Below are positions 20,458 to 29,500 of a stretch of 64,000 nucleotides of DNA, in pieces (position 1 is the stretch's first letter; every line of letters starts with the position of its first letter). Under the pieces are notes generated by a model. It searched no databases. It was not told the DNA's origin and saw only the letters and a list, made by a program, of their open reading frames with translations. The position numbers and the translations under genes were made by a program. This DNA comes from Streptomyces sp. SAI-135 (GTDB lineage Bacteria > Actinomycetota > Actinomycetes > Streptomycetales > Streptomycetaceae): positions 620,001 through 684,000 of the forward strand of contig NZ_JARXYP010000002.1 in NCBI RefSeq assembly GCF_029893805.1. Reading direction: 5' to 3'.

Positions 20458-21297
20458 TCAGACGCCCTCGGTGATGTCGGTCAGACCTGCAGTGTCGCGC
20501 TGGGCCTCGATCTCCGCCAGCCGCTCGGACAGGGCTGCCCGGAGGAACCGGTAGGAGTCGCTGCCCAGGACCAGTCGCAGCGGGGCGGGGCTCTGCTCCA
20601 CGCTGTCGATGATGCGGGTGGCCATCAACGCCGGGTCACCGAGGGAAGGCCGGCTGCGATCCTGGGCTCCGCGGGTCAGGGCGGCCGGGGTGTCGTCGTA
20701 CGCCGCCAGCGGCCTTCCCGTCTGGAGGCTGCCGTAGCGGAACTCCGTGCGCGCACCGCCGGGCTCGACGATGGTGACGCCGATACCGAACGGAGCGACG
20801 TCCTTGGCGGTGGATTCCATGAAGCCTTCGATGCCCCACTTGCCGGCGTGGTACATACAGGCACCGGGATTGGTGGCCTGGCCGCCGTAAGTGGAGATCT
20901 GGATGATCCGTCCGCCACCCTGCCCCCGCAGATACGGCAGCGCGGCCCGGGTGACCTGGATCGAACCGACCAGGTTGGTGTCGAGGACATGGAGGATCTG
21001 CTCGTCGGTGACCTCCTCGGCGGCGCCGAACAGGCCGTAACCGGCGTTGTTGACGATCACGTCGATCCGTCCCAGGTCGGCGAACGCCCGTCCGACGACG
21101 TCCTTCACGACAGGGGTGTCGGTGACGTCGAGGGAGGCCACCCAGAACCTGTCGCCGTACTTGGCGACGAGGTCGTCCACGGTCCCGGACCGGCGGATCG
21201 TGCCGGCCACCCGGTCACCTCTCTCGAGCAGCTGCTCGGTCATGTGCCGGCCGAAGCCGCTGTTGACGCCGGTGATGAACCAGGTGCGCTGTGTCAT
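20458..21297 (-). CDS. Short-chain dehydrogenase/reductase
   Basis: 279 residues, classical SDR. The cofactor motif is TGVNSGFG near residue 10, the NNAG motif is present (VIVNNAGYG), and the catalytic pair is YHAGK with an upstream serine in IQISTYGG. The Arg residues after the first strand (TIRRSG) suggest NADP(H). The substrate is unknown. The gene is divergent from an XRE-type regulator, with 156 bp between starts; such SDR-regulator pairs are common in Streptomyces and the regulator probably represses it. Confidence 0.92.
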   Translation of the reverse strand: MTQRTWFITGVNSGFGRHMTEQLLERGDRVAGTIRRSGTVDDLVAKYGDRFWVASLDVTDTPVVKDVVGRAFADLGRIDVIVNNAGYGLFGAAEEVTDEQILHVLDTNLVGSIQVTRAALPYLRGQGGGRIIQISTYGGQATNPGACMYHAGKWGIEGFMESTAKDVAPFGIGVTIVEPGGARTEFRYGSLQTGRPLAAYDDTPAALTRGAQDRSRPSLGDPALMATRIIDSVEQSPAPLRLVLGSDSYRFLRAALSERLAEIEAQRDTAGLTDITEGV

Positions 21298-21453
21298 CGC
21301 GTGCTCCTTGACGAGGGAGGTCTCCTGCGCCGCGGAGTTACCTGCGACGTGCTCCCGATCCTGCGCCGGGACCGTGCGGTCAGGCAGTGCCCCCTCGTTC
21401 CAGGTAGTGACAGGGCCCCCTCACGGACACGAGTGGCGCGTTACCGTCGGAGC

Positions 21454-22344
21454 ATGGGCACAGCAGACGGCCGCAACGTCCTGGGCGAGTGCCTACGGGC
21501 TCGTCGTGAACTCGTGCGGCCCGAGGAAGTGGGACTTCCTGGCGGAGGGATCCGGCGCGTACCGGGGCTGCGGCGGGAAGAAGTCGCGATGCTCGCGGGC
21601 ATCAGCGCCGACTACTACCTCCGTCTGGAGCGCGGCCGGGACCACAATCCCTCGATCCAGGTGCTCGACGCACTTGCGAAGGTGCTCGGACTCGACGCCG
21701 ACGGCGCCGCTCATCTCGTCGAGCTCGCCCGGCCCGAGTCCCGCCGCAGGCAGCCCCTCCCCCGCACCGAACGGGTCCCCGACGGTATCGCGATGCTGCT
21801 GGACACGTTCGCCGTGCCCGCGTTCGTACAGAACCGGTGCATGGACGTGCTCGCCGCCAACCGGGCGGCCGTAGCCCTGTCGCCGCACATGGCCCCGGGC
21901 GTGAACCGGCTACGGGCACTGTTCACCGATCCGCTCGCGCGTGAACTGCACATGGACTGGGAGCGGGGCACGGCCGGCGTGGTTGCGCAGCTGCGCGCCG
22001 CAGTCGGTGCCGATACGGATGACCCGCGCCTGACGCAGCTCATCGGTGAGCTGAGCCTGAAGAGCGAGCGGTTTCGTCGGCTGTGGGCCCGTCACGACGT
22101 CCGCCGCTGGGAGGGGGCCACCACCCGCCTGCGGCACCCGCAGGTCGGCGAGCTGCATCTGCGCCGCGAGAAGCTGGCGGTCACGGGATCCGACGGGCTG
22201 CTCCTCGTCGTCCACCACGCCGAGCCCGGCACTCCGTCCGCCACCGCACTCGCCCTGCTCGGCTCCCTGTCGGCCACCGAGCGGGAGACCACCGCGCGCG
22301 AGACCACTGAGGCGGCCCGTGTCGAGGACCGTCCCGTCCACTGA
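21454..22344 (+). CDS. XRE-family regulator with MmyB-like ligand domain
   Basis: 296 residues. A helix-turn-helix lies at about 30-75 (LRREEVAMLAGISADYYLRL, then ERGRDHNPS). The C-terminal region (about 100-270) has the PAS-like MmyB domain wording (FVQNRCMDVLAANRAA, LHMDWE, RHPQVGELHL). Such proteins pair with adjacent SDR genes and repress them. The ATG at 21454 has GGAG unusually close, so the transcript may be leaderless. The gene is followed by an aldo/keto reductase with its own promoter; both oxidoreductases could be targets. Confidence 0.9.
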   Translation: MGTADGRNVLGECLRARRELVRPEEVGLPGGGIRRVPGLRREEVAMLAGISADYYLRLERGRDHNPSIQVLDALAKVLGLDADGAAHLVELARPESRRRQPLPRTERVPDGIAMLLDTFAVPAFVQNRCMDVLAANRAAVALSPHMAPGVNRLRALFTDPLARELHMDWERGTAGVVAQLRAAVGADTDDPRLTQLIGELSLKSERFRRLWARHDVRRWEGATTRLRHPQVGELHLRREKLAVTGSDGLLLVVHHAEPGTPSATALALLGSLSATERETTARETTEAARVEDRPVH

Positions 22345-22429
22345 TGCCCGCCCGCAGACCCGGCGGCAGCGCACATTTCCGTGACTCCGGCGCGGATGCA
22401 TTCACATCCCACACTTCTCAATATCAGAA

Positions 22430-22469
22430 CCAACAGCTGTTGGATTTCCAGATCGGCGATTTCTAGAGT
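22430..22469 (+). promoter_or_regulatory. Aldo/keto reductase promoter with 14-bp palindrome
   Basis: CCAACAGCTGTTGG (22430-22443) is a perfect 14-bp palindrome. Its right end overlaps TTGGAT (22440-22445), which is 18 bp from TAGAGT (22464-22469). A site over the -35 box is a classic repressor position. The segment is A/T-richer than the surroundings. Which regulator binds is unknown; the neighbouring XRE protein is a candidate. Confidence 0.5.
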
Positions 22470-22567
22470 GGGCACGCGACGTCGCACTGCACAGCGCACT
22501 CGCCCAAGGCGTCCGGGAGGAGTTCCGAGCTCCGTCCGAAGCGTTCACGTCACAGCGAAAGAGTCAC

Positions 22568-23500
22568 ATGAAGACCTTCATTCTGCCGGGCACCGACATG
22601 GTGGTCCCCAACGTCGTCCTGGGACTGATGCGCATCCAGGACATGACCGACGAGGCCGTGCGCAAGCTCGTGAACACCGCGCGCGACGCCGGCATCACGT
22701 TCCTCGACCACGCCGACGTCTACGGCACGGACGACCACGGTTGCGAGCGTCGCTTCGCCGAAGCCATGAAACTCAGCCCGTCGGAGCGCGAGCAGTTCGT
22801 CATTCAGTCGAAAGCCGGCATCGTCAAGGACGGGCCGTACTTCGACTTCTCCTACGACCACATCATCGAGTCCGTTAACGGCTCACTCCAGGCACTGGGC
22901 ACGGACTATCTCGACATCCTGCTTCTGCACCGTCCCGACGCTCTCGTCGAGCCGGAGGAGGTGGCCCGCGCCTTCGACGAGCTGTCGGCGGCAGGCAAGG
23001 TGCGCGCCTTCGGTGTCTCCAACCAGACGCCCCGACAGCTCGACCTGCTGCGCAAGTACGTGACGCAGCCCATCGTGGCGAACCAGCTCCAGCTGTCGAT
23101 CACTCACGCCCCGATGATCGCGCAGGGCGTCGCGGCGAACATGCAGGATCTCGATCAGTCGGTCGTCCGTGACGACGGAATCGTCGACTACTGCCGCCTG
23201 CACGACATCACCGTTCAGGCATGGTCGCCTTTCCAGGCCGGATTCTTCGACGGCCCGTTCCTCGGTTCCGAGCGCTTCCCCGAGTTGAACGCGGTGATCG
23301 ACCGGCTGAGCGACAAGTACGGCGTGCCGGCCGAGGCGATCGCGGTCGCCTGGATCACGCGCCACCCCGCGCAGATGCAGGTCGTGCTCGGCACGACCAC
23401 ACCGGAGCGCGTCACGGCCGCCGCACTCGGCTCCGACGTCCCGCTCACCCGATCCGAGTGGTACGAGCTGTTCCGCGCCGCCGGGTACAAGGTTCCCTGA
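22568..23500 (+). CDS. Aldo/keto reductase, YdhF/YcsN-like
   Basis: 310 residues. The AKR tetrad is visible: Asp in FLDHADVYG with the catalytic Tyr two residues later, Lys in QSKAGIV and His in LLLHRPDAL. The C-terminal NADPH loop AWITRHPAQMQVVLGTTTPERV is typical of the YdhF branch, which lacks the long substrate loop of sugar reductases. It should reduce aldehydes or ketones with NADPH in the cytoplasm. The start has GAAAGAG upstream. It stands after the XRE regulator and carries its own promoter with a palindrome. Confidence 0.92.
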   Translation: MKTFILPGTDMVVPNVVLGLMRIQDMTDEAVRKLVNTARDAGITFLDHADVYGTDDHGCERRFAEAMKLSPSEREQFVIQSKAGIVKDGPYFDFSYDHIIESVNGSLQALGTDYLDILLLHRPDALVEPEEVARAFDELSAAGKVRAFGVSNQTPRQLDLLRKYVTQPIVANQLQLSITHAPMIAQGVAANMQDLDQSVVRDDGIVDYCRLHDITVQAWSPFQAGFFDGPFLGSERFPELNAVIDRLSDKYGVPAEAIAVAWITRHPAQMQVVLGTTTPERVTAAALGSDVPLTRSEWYELFRAAGYKVP

Positions 23501-23636
23501 GGTCCCGTGTCGGCCGACGCCCCCCGGTCACAGCCACGACGCCCTGCCATATCGCTTGGTCGCCCGGCTGAACAGATCTACGATCTTGCTCCATGGTCAC
23601 CGCGAGAGTGATCCTCACCGGGGGGCGAGAGCCGTG

Positions 23637-23807
23637 ATGTACCACGCGATCGGCATCTTTTTGATCATCGTCGTAGCGCCGCTCGTGGGCCTCGCCGGCA
23701 ACGCGATGGCCGACAACGTTCACGAGGGCGCCGGCCGCACCGTCTCGGTCGGCGGGGTCCTGGCGGTGCTGGGCGTCGCCGCGTGGTTCATCGTCCGCAG
23801 CTTCTGA
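23637..23807 (+). CDS. Small two-helix membrane protein
   Basis: 56 residues from ATG at 23637 (a GTG one codon earlier is also possible); GGGGCGAGAG stands upstream. Two hydrophobic helices (about 3-22 and 36-54) are joined by a polar loop ADNVHEGAGRT. I do not recognise a named family. Short proteins of this build are common in Streptomyces and probably sit in the inner membrane. It is transcribed alone between the reductase and the HEAT-repeat gene. Confidence 0.65.
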   Translation: MYHAIGIFLIIVVAPLVGLAGNAMADNVHEGAGRTVSVGGVLAVLGVAAWFIVRSF

Positions 23808-23923
23808 GGGCCGGCTTCAGCCGATGAGTTGATCTCGCCCCTGCACAGGGGCCGTGACACGGTTTCCGACTCGATGGCGCGCAACCTCCCGTCCGTTCGG
23901 CAGTCCTACTTCACGGGGTGCGT

Positions 23924-25420
23924 ATGACGGCGGAACATCAGGTTGCCTTCTTCCTGCGGGAACTGGAGACGGGCGACACCTGGGGACGGGCCGCAGCCGC
24001 AAAGGGGCTCGGCAGACTCAGAACCACCGAGCACGCCACGGTGCTCGTCCGGGCGGCCGCCGACCCCGCGCCCGAGGTACGGGAAGGCGCGGCGGTGGGC
24101 CTGGGCAGGCTGGGGGTCTCCGCGGGCATGGCGGAGACCCTGTGCACGCTGATGGACGACGACGATCCCTGGGTGCGCAGACAGGCCTCTCTGGCGTCTC
24201 GCCGCCTCGGATTGCGCGATCGCGAAGTCGTGGACGCCTATGCGCGACTGCTCGGCGACCCTGACCATCACCTCCGGATCAACGCCTTGGACGCGTTGCG
24301 GGAGCTGGGCGTCCCCGGTGATGTTCCCGCACTCGTCAGGCTGCTGGGTGACCCCTTGGACGCCATCTGGGGTCGGGCGCGCGCCATGATCTTCGAGTTC
24401 GGGAAGAACCCGGACATCGAGGCGGAGGTGGTCCGCACGGCCCAGTGGGGGGCGGACTCCGCCCGGGTGCTCGCCCTGTACATGCTGCCGGACCAACACG
24501 TCGACCGGCTGCTGCCGTCGCTGCTGAGAGATCTGGCGGACGACCCTTCCACCGAGGTGCGCTGCGCTGTTGCTTTCCGACTCACGTTCAGGGGCCGGCC
24601 AGAGACGCAGGACGCGCTGTTCACCGCCCTGGAGGCGGAGCGGGAGCCGGCCGTGGCGACACAACTGCTGTTCCTGCTTGGCCGATCGGGGGACGAACGG
24701 CTGCTGGCCCCGGCCTCCCGATGGCTGAGCGACGAGCGGGCGGGACCGCCGGCCGCCGCTGCCCTGGGGTCCGTCGGCGGCAAGGTCGCCGCGCGGCTCC
24801 TGCGGACCCTTCTCACCGACCCGGCGACGACCCCCCGCACGCTCGCCGCAGCGGCAACGGCCTACGGCGACATGGGGAGATGGGACGCCGTCTGGCTGCT
24901 GCTGCCCCTGCTGAACCATGCCGAGCCCGAGGTGTGCGAAGGTGCGCTGCGCGGCCTGGACGCCATGGCCGACACAGGATTCCGGCCGTGGGAACGCACG
25001 GCGGTCGCCCGGGCTGTGGTGGCCCGTCTTCACGACAAACCCACCCTGGTCGGAGTGGCGGAGAGGGTTCTCACGGGCCTGTCGGAAGCCCTGCCCGGCC
25101 TGCGGGAACTGGTGGACCGGGCACCCTCCCCCCTTGTCCGATCCGCCGCGCTGTCACTCCTCGACCCGCACAATGCGACGGACGCCGACACCCCGCACGA
25201 TCTGCCCCTTTTCGTGCGGCACTTGGACGACGTCGATACCTGGGTGCGCAAGACCGCCGCGGAGGGGATCGCCCACTGGGTGGAGGAGACCGGAACGCTC
25301 CCCCCGGACCAGGAGCGTCTGCACGACCGGCTCACGGCTCTGGACGCGGACCCGTCCGACTACGTACGCGAGGCCGCGGCCGAGGCTTTGCGCGCCCTGG
25401 AGCACCACCCGAAGAACTGA
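23924..25420 (+). CDS. HEAT-repeat protein
   Basis: 498 residues made almost wholly of alpha-helical HEAT/PBS-lyase repeats of about 30 residues, for example ADPAPEVREGAAVGLGRLG, DDPWVRRQASLASRRLG, DPDHHLRINALDALRELG and DVDTWVRKTAAEGIAHWVE. Such solenoids bind proteins or peptides; no catalytic motif is seen. I chose ATG 23924 over GTG 23918. It lies 268 bp before the DUF4132-MoxR-VWA-SWIM operon on the same strand. In many MolR-type proteins HEAT repeats are fused to DUF4132, so it may supply that part in trans; the gap leaves room for a separate promoter. Confidence 0.85.
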   Translation: MTAEHQVAFFLRELETGDTWGRAAAAKGLGRLRTTEHATVLVRAAADPAPEVREGAAVGLGRLGVSAGMAETLCTLMDDDDPWVRRQASLASRRLGLRDREVVDAYARLLGDPDHHLRINALDALRELGVPGDVPALVRLLGDPLDAIWGRARAMIFEFGKNPDIEAEVVRTAQWGADSARVLALYMLPDQHVDRLLPSLLRDLADDPSTEVRCAVAFRLTFRGRPETQDALFTALEAEREPAVATQLLFLLGRSGDERLLAPASRWLSDERAGPPAAAALGSVGGKVAARLLRTLLTDPATTPRTLAAAATAYGDMGRWDAVWLLLPLLNHAEPEVCEGALRGLDAMADTGFRPWERTAVARAVVARLHDKPTLVGVAERVLTGLSEALPGLRELVDRAPSPLVRSAALSLLDPHNATDADTPHDLPLFVRHLDDVDTWVRKTAAEGIAHWVEETGTLPPDQERLHDRLTALDADPSDYVREAAAEALRALEHHPKN

Positions 25421-25688
25421 CAGGAACGCTCACGGCGACCGACCACTGCCTGGCCGAAACCGCACGGCCGCCCATCCCCTCCGCACATCTTCCCGCGCCG
25501 CGCGAAACCCGTGGACACACCCCTTCAGCGCACCCGCGACACCGGACTGCGACAGCTACGTGACCCGCTACCGCCACCGATTGTCAGTGATCGCCGCTAA
25601 CGTTCCTCACATCGTCGCACTGACGCCGGGGTGTCCCCGGCTGAACTGCGCTTTCTTCTTGCGGACTTGATGGCGAAGGCGGGGACTC

Positions 25689-26555
25689 GTGGGTTGGCTC
25701 TCGGCGGGTGACGGGTATGAAGTCGCCCTGGTGGACGGGCGGGTGGCGGCGCGTGCCACCTCGGGCAGGGCAGCGGGACGGCAGCTGAAATCGCTGCCGC
25801 GGGCGCTGCGCGACCATCCTGAGGTGGACCGGCTGCGGCGGTTCGCCGAATGGCTGGATCGGCACGCCACGGCATGCGTCGCTCAGGTCGACTCCTGGAT
25901 GGTGTCGTCGCTCCCCGTCCCTACCGGCCTGCTGGCCCGGGTGTGGCCGGACGAGGCCTGGCAGTCGGCGCTGCGTGACCTCGCCGTGGTGGGCGACGAC
26001 CCCGACGAGGTCGGTTTCCTGCGCGGGGCCACCGAGGACGGCGAACTGCGCGTGGTGAACCTCGACGGCGAGACGGTACGGCTGTCCCCGCGCACGGTCA
26101 CACTGCCGCACCCCGTGCTGCTCCCGGACCTCGACGACATCCGTGAGTTCGCGGCGGAGCTGGGCATCGTGCAGCGCGTGGAGCAGATCCACCGCGCGAC
26201 CTGGCAGCGCCCCGAGGTCATCGACCCGAAGGCCAGAGAGATACGGGAGTTCGCCGGAGGGTCCTTCCGTTCCCGTTTCGCCCTGGCCGCTCGGGCCAGT
26301 TCGCTCGGTTACCGCGTCTCGGGGGGCTACTCCACGGCCAGGGTCCGCGACGGCGGCCGCACCGTGGAGGCCAGCGTGTGGATCGGCGAGCCGTACTGGG
26401 AGGACACGGTGGAGACCGGTGGCCTCACCTGGCAGGACCAGGACGGCCGCGCCCTTCCGCTGCGGGAGGTGGGACCGGTGGCCTGGTCGGAGGGGATGCG
26501 GATGGCCGCGGCGCTCTACGCCGGGCGCACGATCGAGGAAGGCAAGAACGCATGA
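25689..26555 (+). CDS. Stand-alone DUF4132 (MolR C-terminal) domain protein
   Basis: 288 residues from GTG. Residues about 120-270 read as a DUF4132 domain: a DGE.VRLS strand, LPHPVLLPDLDDIREF, then the E-L-G-I-V-Q-R-V-E-Q-IHRATW stretch that corresponds to the QPFxQxxR core of MolR, and FRSRFALAARASSLGYRV. In E. coli yehI/molR this domain is the C-terminal part of a large WGR protein; here it is a separate small gene. It overlaps the next gene by ATGA and opens a five-gene operon with a giant protein, a MoxR ATPase, DUF5682-VWA and SWIM proteins. Its biochemical role is not known. The 268 bp upstream holds no gene and no promoter I could fix. Confidence 0.8.
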   Translation: MGWLSAGDGYEVALVDGRVAARATSGRAAGRQLKSLPRALRDHPEVDRLRRFAEWLDRHATACVAQVDSWMVSSLPVPTGLLARVWPDEAWQSALRDLAVVGDDPDEVGFLRGATEDGELRVVNLDGETVRLSPRTVTLPHPVLLPDLDDIREFAAELGIVQRVEQIHRATWQRPEVIDPKAREIREFAGGSFRSRFALAARASSLGYRVSGGYSTARVRDGGRTVEASVWIGEPYWEDTVETGGLTWQDQDGRALPLREVGPVAWSEGMRMAAALYAGRTIEEGKNA

Positions 26556-29500
26556 GCGGGGGGACGCAGGTGTCGTACGAGGAACTGCTGTCGGCGGGCG
26601 CGGTCCTGCCGCCGGACACCGAGGGGACGGGTGAGCAGGCGGTGCCGCTCACGGCGCGCGTCTACCGCCACCCGGGCCTCGACGAGCGTGTCGTGGTCCG
26701 GCTGGTCGCCGGTGAGCTGGGCGCCGCCGAGGACCTGGCGGCCGGCTTCCTCGGCATGGAGCCCGTCGAGGAGCCTGCCGTCGTGGGCCTCGGGCTGCGC
26801 CAGTCGCTGGGCTTTCCCGAGTGGGTGCTGGTGCACCACCCCGAGGACGGCCACCACGCCCTGGGTGTCGTCCCCGACCTGGAGCGGGCGGCCCGGCAGG
26901 CCAAGTCCCGCCCCAAGGCCGCGCTGGACGCCTACCTCGAACTCGGCCGACGGCTCGCCGCGTCGGTGCCGCACTTCCTGCCGACCTTCTACGAGCAGGC
27001 GGGCCGGGTGTTCCTCGCCGAGGAGAACGCCACCTACGCCGCCCAGCTGTTCACCCGCGCCCGCAAGGCGGAGGCCGAGCACGGACTGACCGTGGAGGAG
27101 GACCGCCTGGACGCGGTGTTCCTGGAGTTCGCCCTGGCCGGCGCGCTGCCGGTGAAGGTGCTCTCCGCATACGGCAAGGAACTGGCCTCCCGGGTCTCCG
27201 CGCAGGAGGCACTGGAGCGCTTCACCCGCCTGTGCCTGCGCCGTACCGCGGGCGGGCTGCCGCCGTCCGCTCAGATGGCCAACGACCTGCGCAAGCTCGC
27301 TCGCGCCGCCGGTCAGGACGCCGACCGGGCCGAGCAGGACTACCTGGCCGAGCTGCTGGGCCTGCCGGCCACCCTTCGTGCCACGGGCGGCTGGTGGAAG
27401 GGCCACCGGGGCGCGCTGGTGGCGCTGGCCGAGCGGGAACCGCAGGTACGCGGTGCCCTGCTGGACATGCTCCCGGCCGGCGGCGACGCGGACATGCCCG
27501 CCATGTGGCTCGAGGTCCTGGAGACGTCCGGCGCCACGAGGGGACTGTGGGACGACACTCTGCCCGCGCACCAGGGGCCGAGCGATGGCACCGCGGGCTG
27601 GCTGGAGCGCTTCCTGGCGTTCCGTGAGCGGGCCCGGTCCTGGCGCAGCTCCACCCGGATGCCGGAGCTGTACCCGCTGGTGGAGCGGGCGGCGGCCCGG
27701 CTGCGCACCGAACTCGCGGCGTCCGGGCGGGGGTTGAGGGTCACGCACGACATCGACCTGATCGACCTGCTGCTGTCGTTGGACGTGCCGGTCGCCGTTC
27801 CCGCCAAGGACCAGGAGCTGCCGCTGTCGACGTGGGCCATCGGGGACGGACAGCGGGAGCTGACCTTCCTCGGCGCCGACCCGCGGTTCCGCGACGCCTT
27901 CCTGCTCGGCGCCGACCGTTTCCACCAGGGCGACCAGGCGCTGCGCGCCATCCGTCTGCTGGCGGCCTCACCCGGCGGCCGCCCCTGGCTGACGGAGTGG
28001 GTCAGCAGCGTGGTGCGGCGCTTCACGGCCGTGGGCCTGCCCGAACTGCCCCATGCGCTGAACCGGCTCGGGTGGCTGCCCGCCGAGGCGCTGGCGCTGG
28101 CCGAGGACGACGTCCGCGCCGCCGTCGGCACCGACCTCGCGCCGGTGCTGGCCCGGACCCTGCGCGCCGGACTCTTCGACGAACTGGGCTGGCCCGCCTG
28201 GGAAGAGGCGACCGCCGAGCTGGTCGCCAAGGACCGGGTGGAGGACATCGTCGTCGCCGAAGCCTGGCCCCACCTCGTCGTGGCCGGTAAGGCCCAGGCC
28301 CGTGTGATCGGCGCCGACGGCACCGTACTCACGCACGACCTGCGACTCCCGGCGAACGACGTCTCGGGCGACCCGGGCTTCCATCACGTGGACGGTGAAC
28401 TCCTCGTGTACTGGAACTCCCGCAGGGACGGTCTGCGCGGCTACTGGCACTCGCGCGCCGACCGCGTCGAGTCCCTCAAGGGCGGGCACGCCACCCGGGG
28501 CACCGAGATGGACTGGTACCGCGGCGACTTCCCGATCACACTGCCCCTGTCTGGCGGTGGCCGGACCACCGGTCGCGGAGCGGTGCACGCCGGGGACACC
28601 ACCCTGCCCGACGAACGGCCGCTGCTCTTCGACGGATCGTCCTACTGGGTGTGGCACGCGGACTCCGAGGACCGGGCGGCACACGGCTGGTACGAGTACG
28701 ACCCGGCCACCAACGAACGCGGGCGGATGAGCAAGCCCGCCTTCCTCGCCGACGCCCTGCGCGACGCCCCCGAGGGCAGCAGGTACGTGGGCGGCAGACT
28801 GCGGCTGTCCCCCACCCTCGAAGCCACCCCCACCTGCGCTCCCGTGGACGGCCTGGTCGGCCTGCGGGTGATCGAGCTGCCCGGCGGTGCACACCGCGCC
28901 GAGAACCTCGCAGGCCACCGCGTCATCCTGCCCGCCGGGGCCGGCGTGCCCGACGCGCTCATCGTCTTCCCGGGCGCGGACCGGCCCACCGCCCTCGTCC
29001 GCGACAACTGGCAGCTCCGCCTGGTCGACGCCGACGGCGTCCACACCGCCTGGGCCAAGACCGACCGCTCCCCCGGCGACTTCGGCAAGGGCACCCTGCT
29101 GCTGCCTCCCGTGCAGTTCTGGGAGTGCCTGACGGCCCGCGACCTTGAGGGGTCGAAGGCGCTGCGGGCCATCGACCGGGACACGGCCGCCGCCCTGCTC
29201 GCCGCCGCGGCCGACCAGGACGGGCAGGCGCTGACCGACGCCGTCCGCACCCTCCTCCCGGTCAGTCACGACGCGCTCGTGCACGGCATCGCCGGAGTCG
29301 CCCGCTACGCCGCCGCCCAGCAGGCCGTGCTGGACGCGGCGGCCACCCGGCTCACCCGCGCCCTGGAAGGCGGCCTGGAGGACGAAGGGCCGGCAGGACC
29401 GGCGGACACCGAGCTCATGGCGGCGATGAACGGCCTCGGCACGTCCCGCGGCTACTGGTGGAACCGCGACGACGAGTCCGACACCGTCTTCCGCGCCCTG

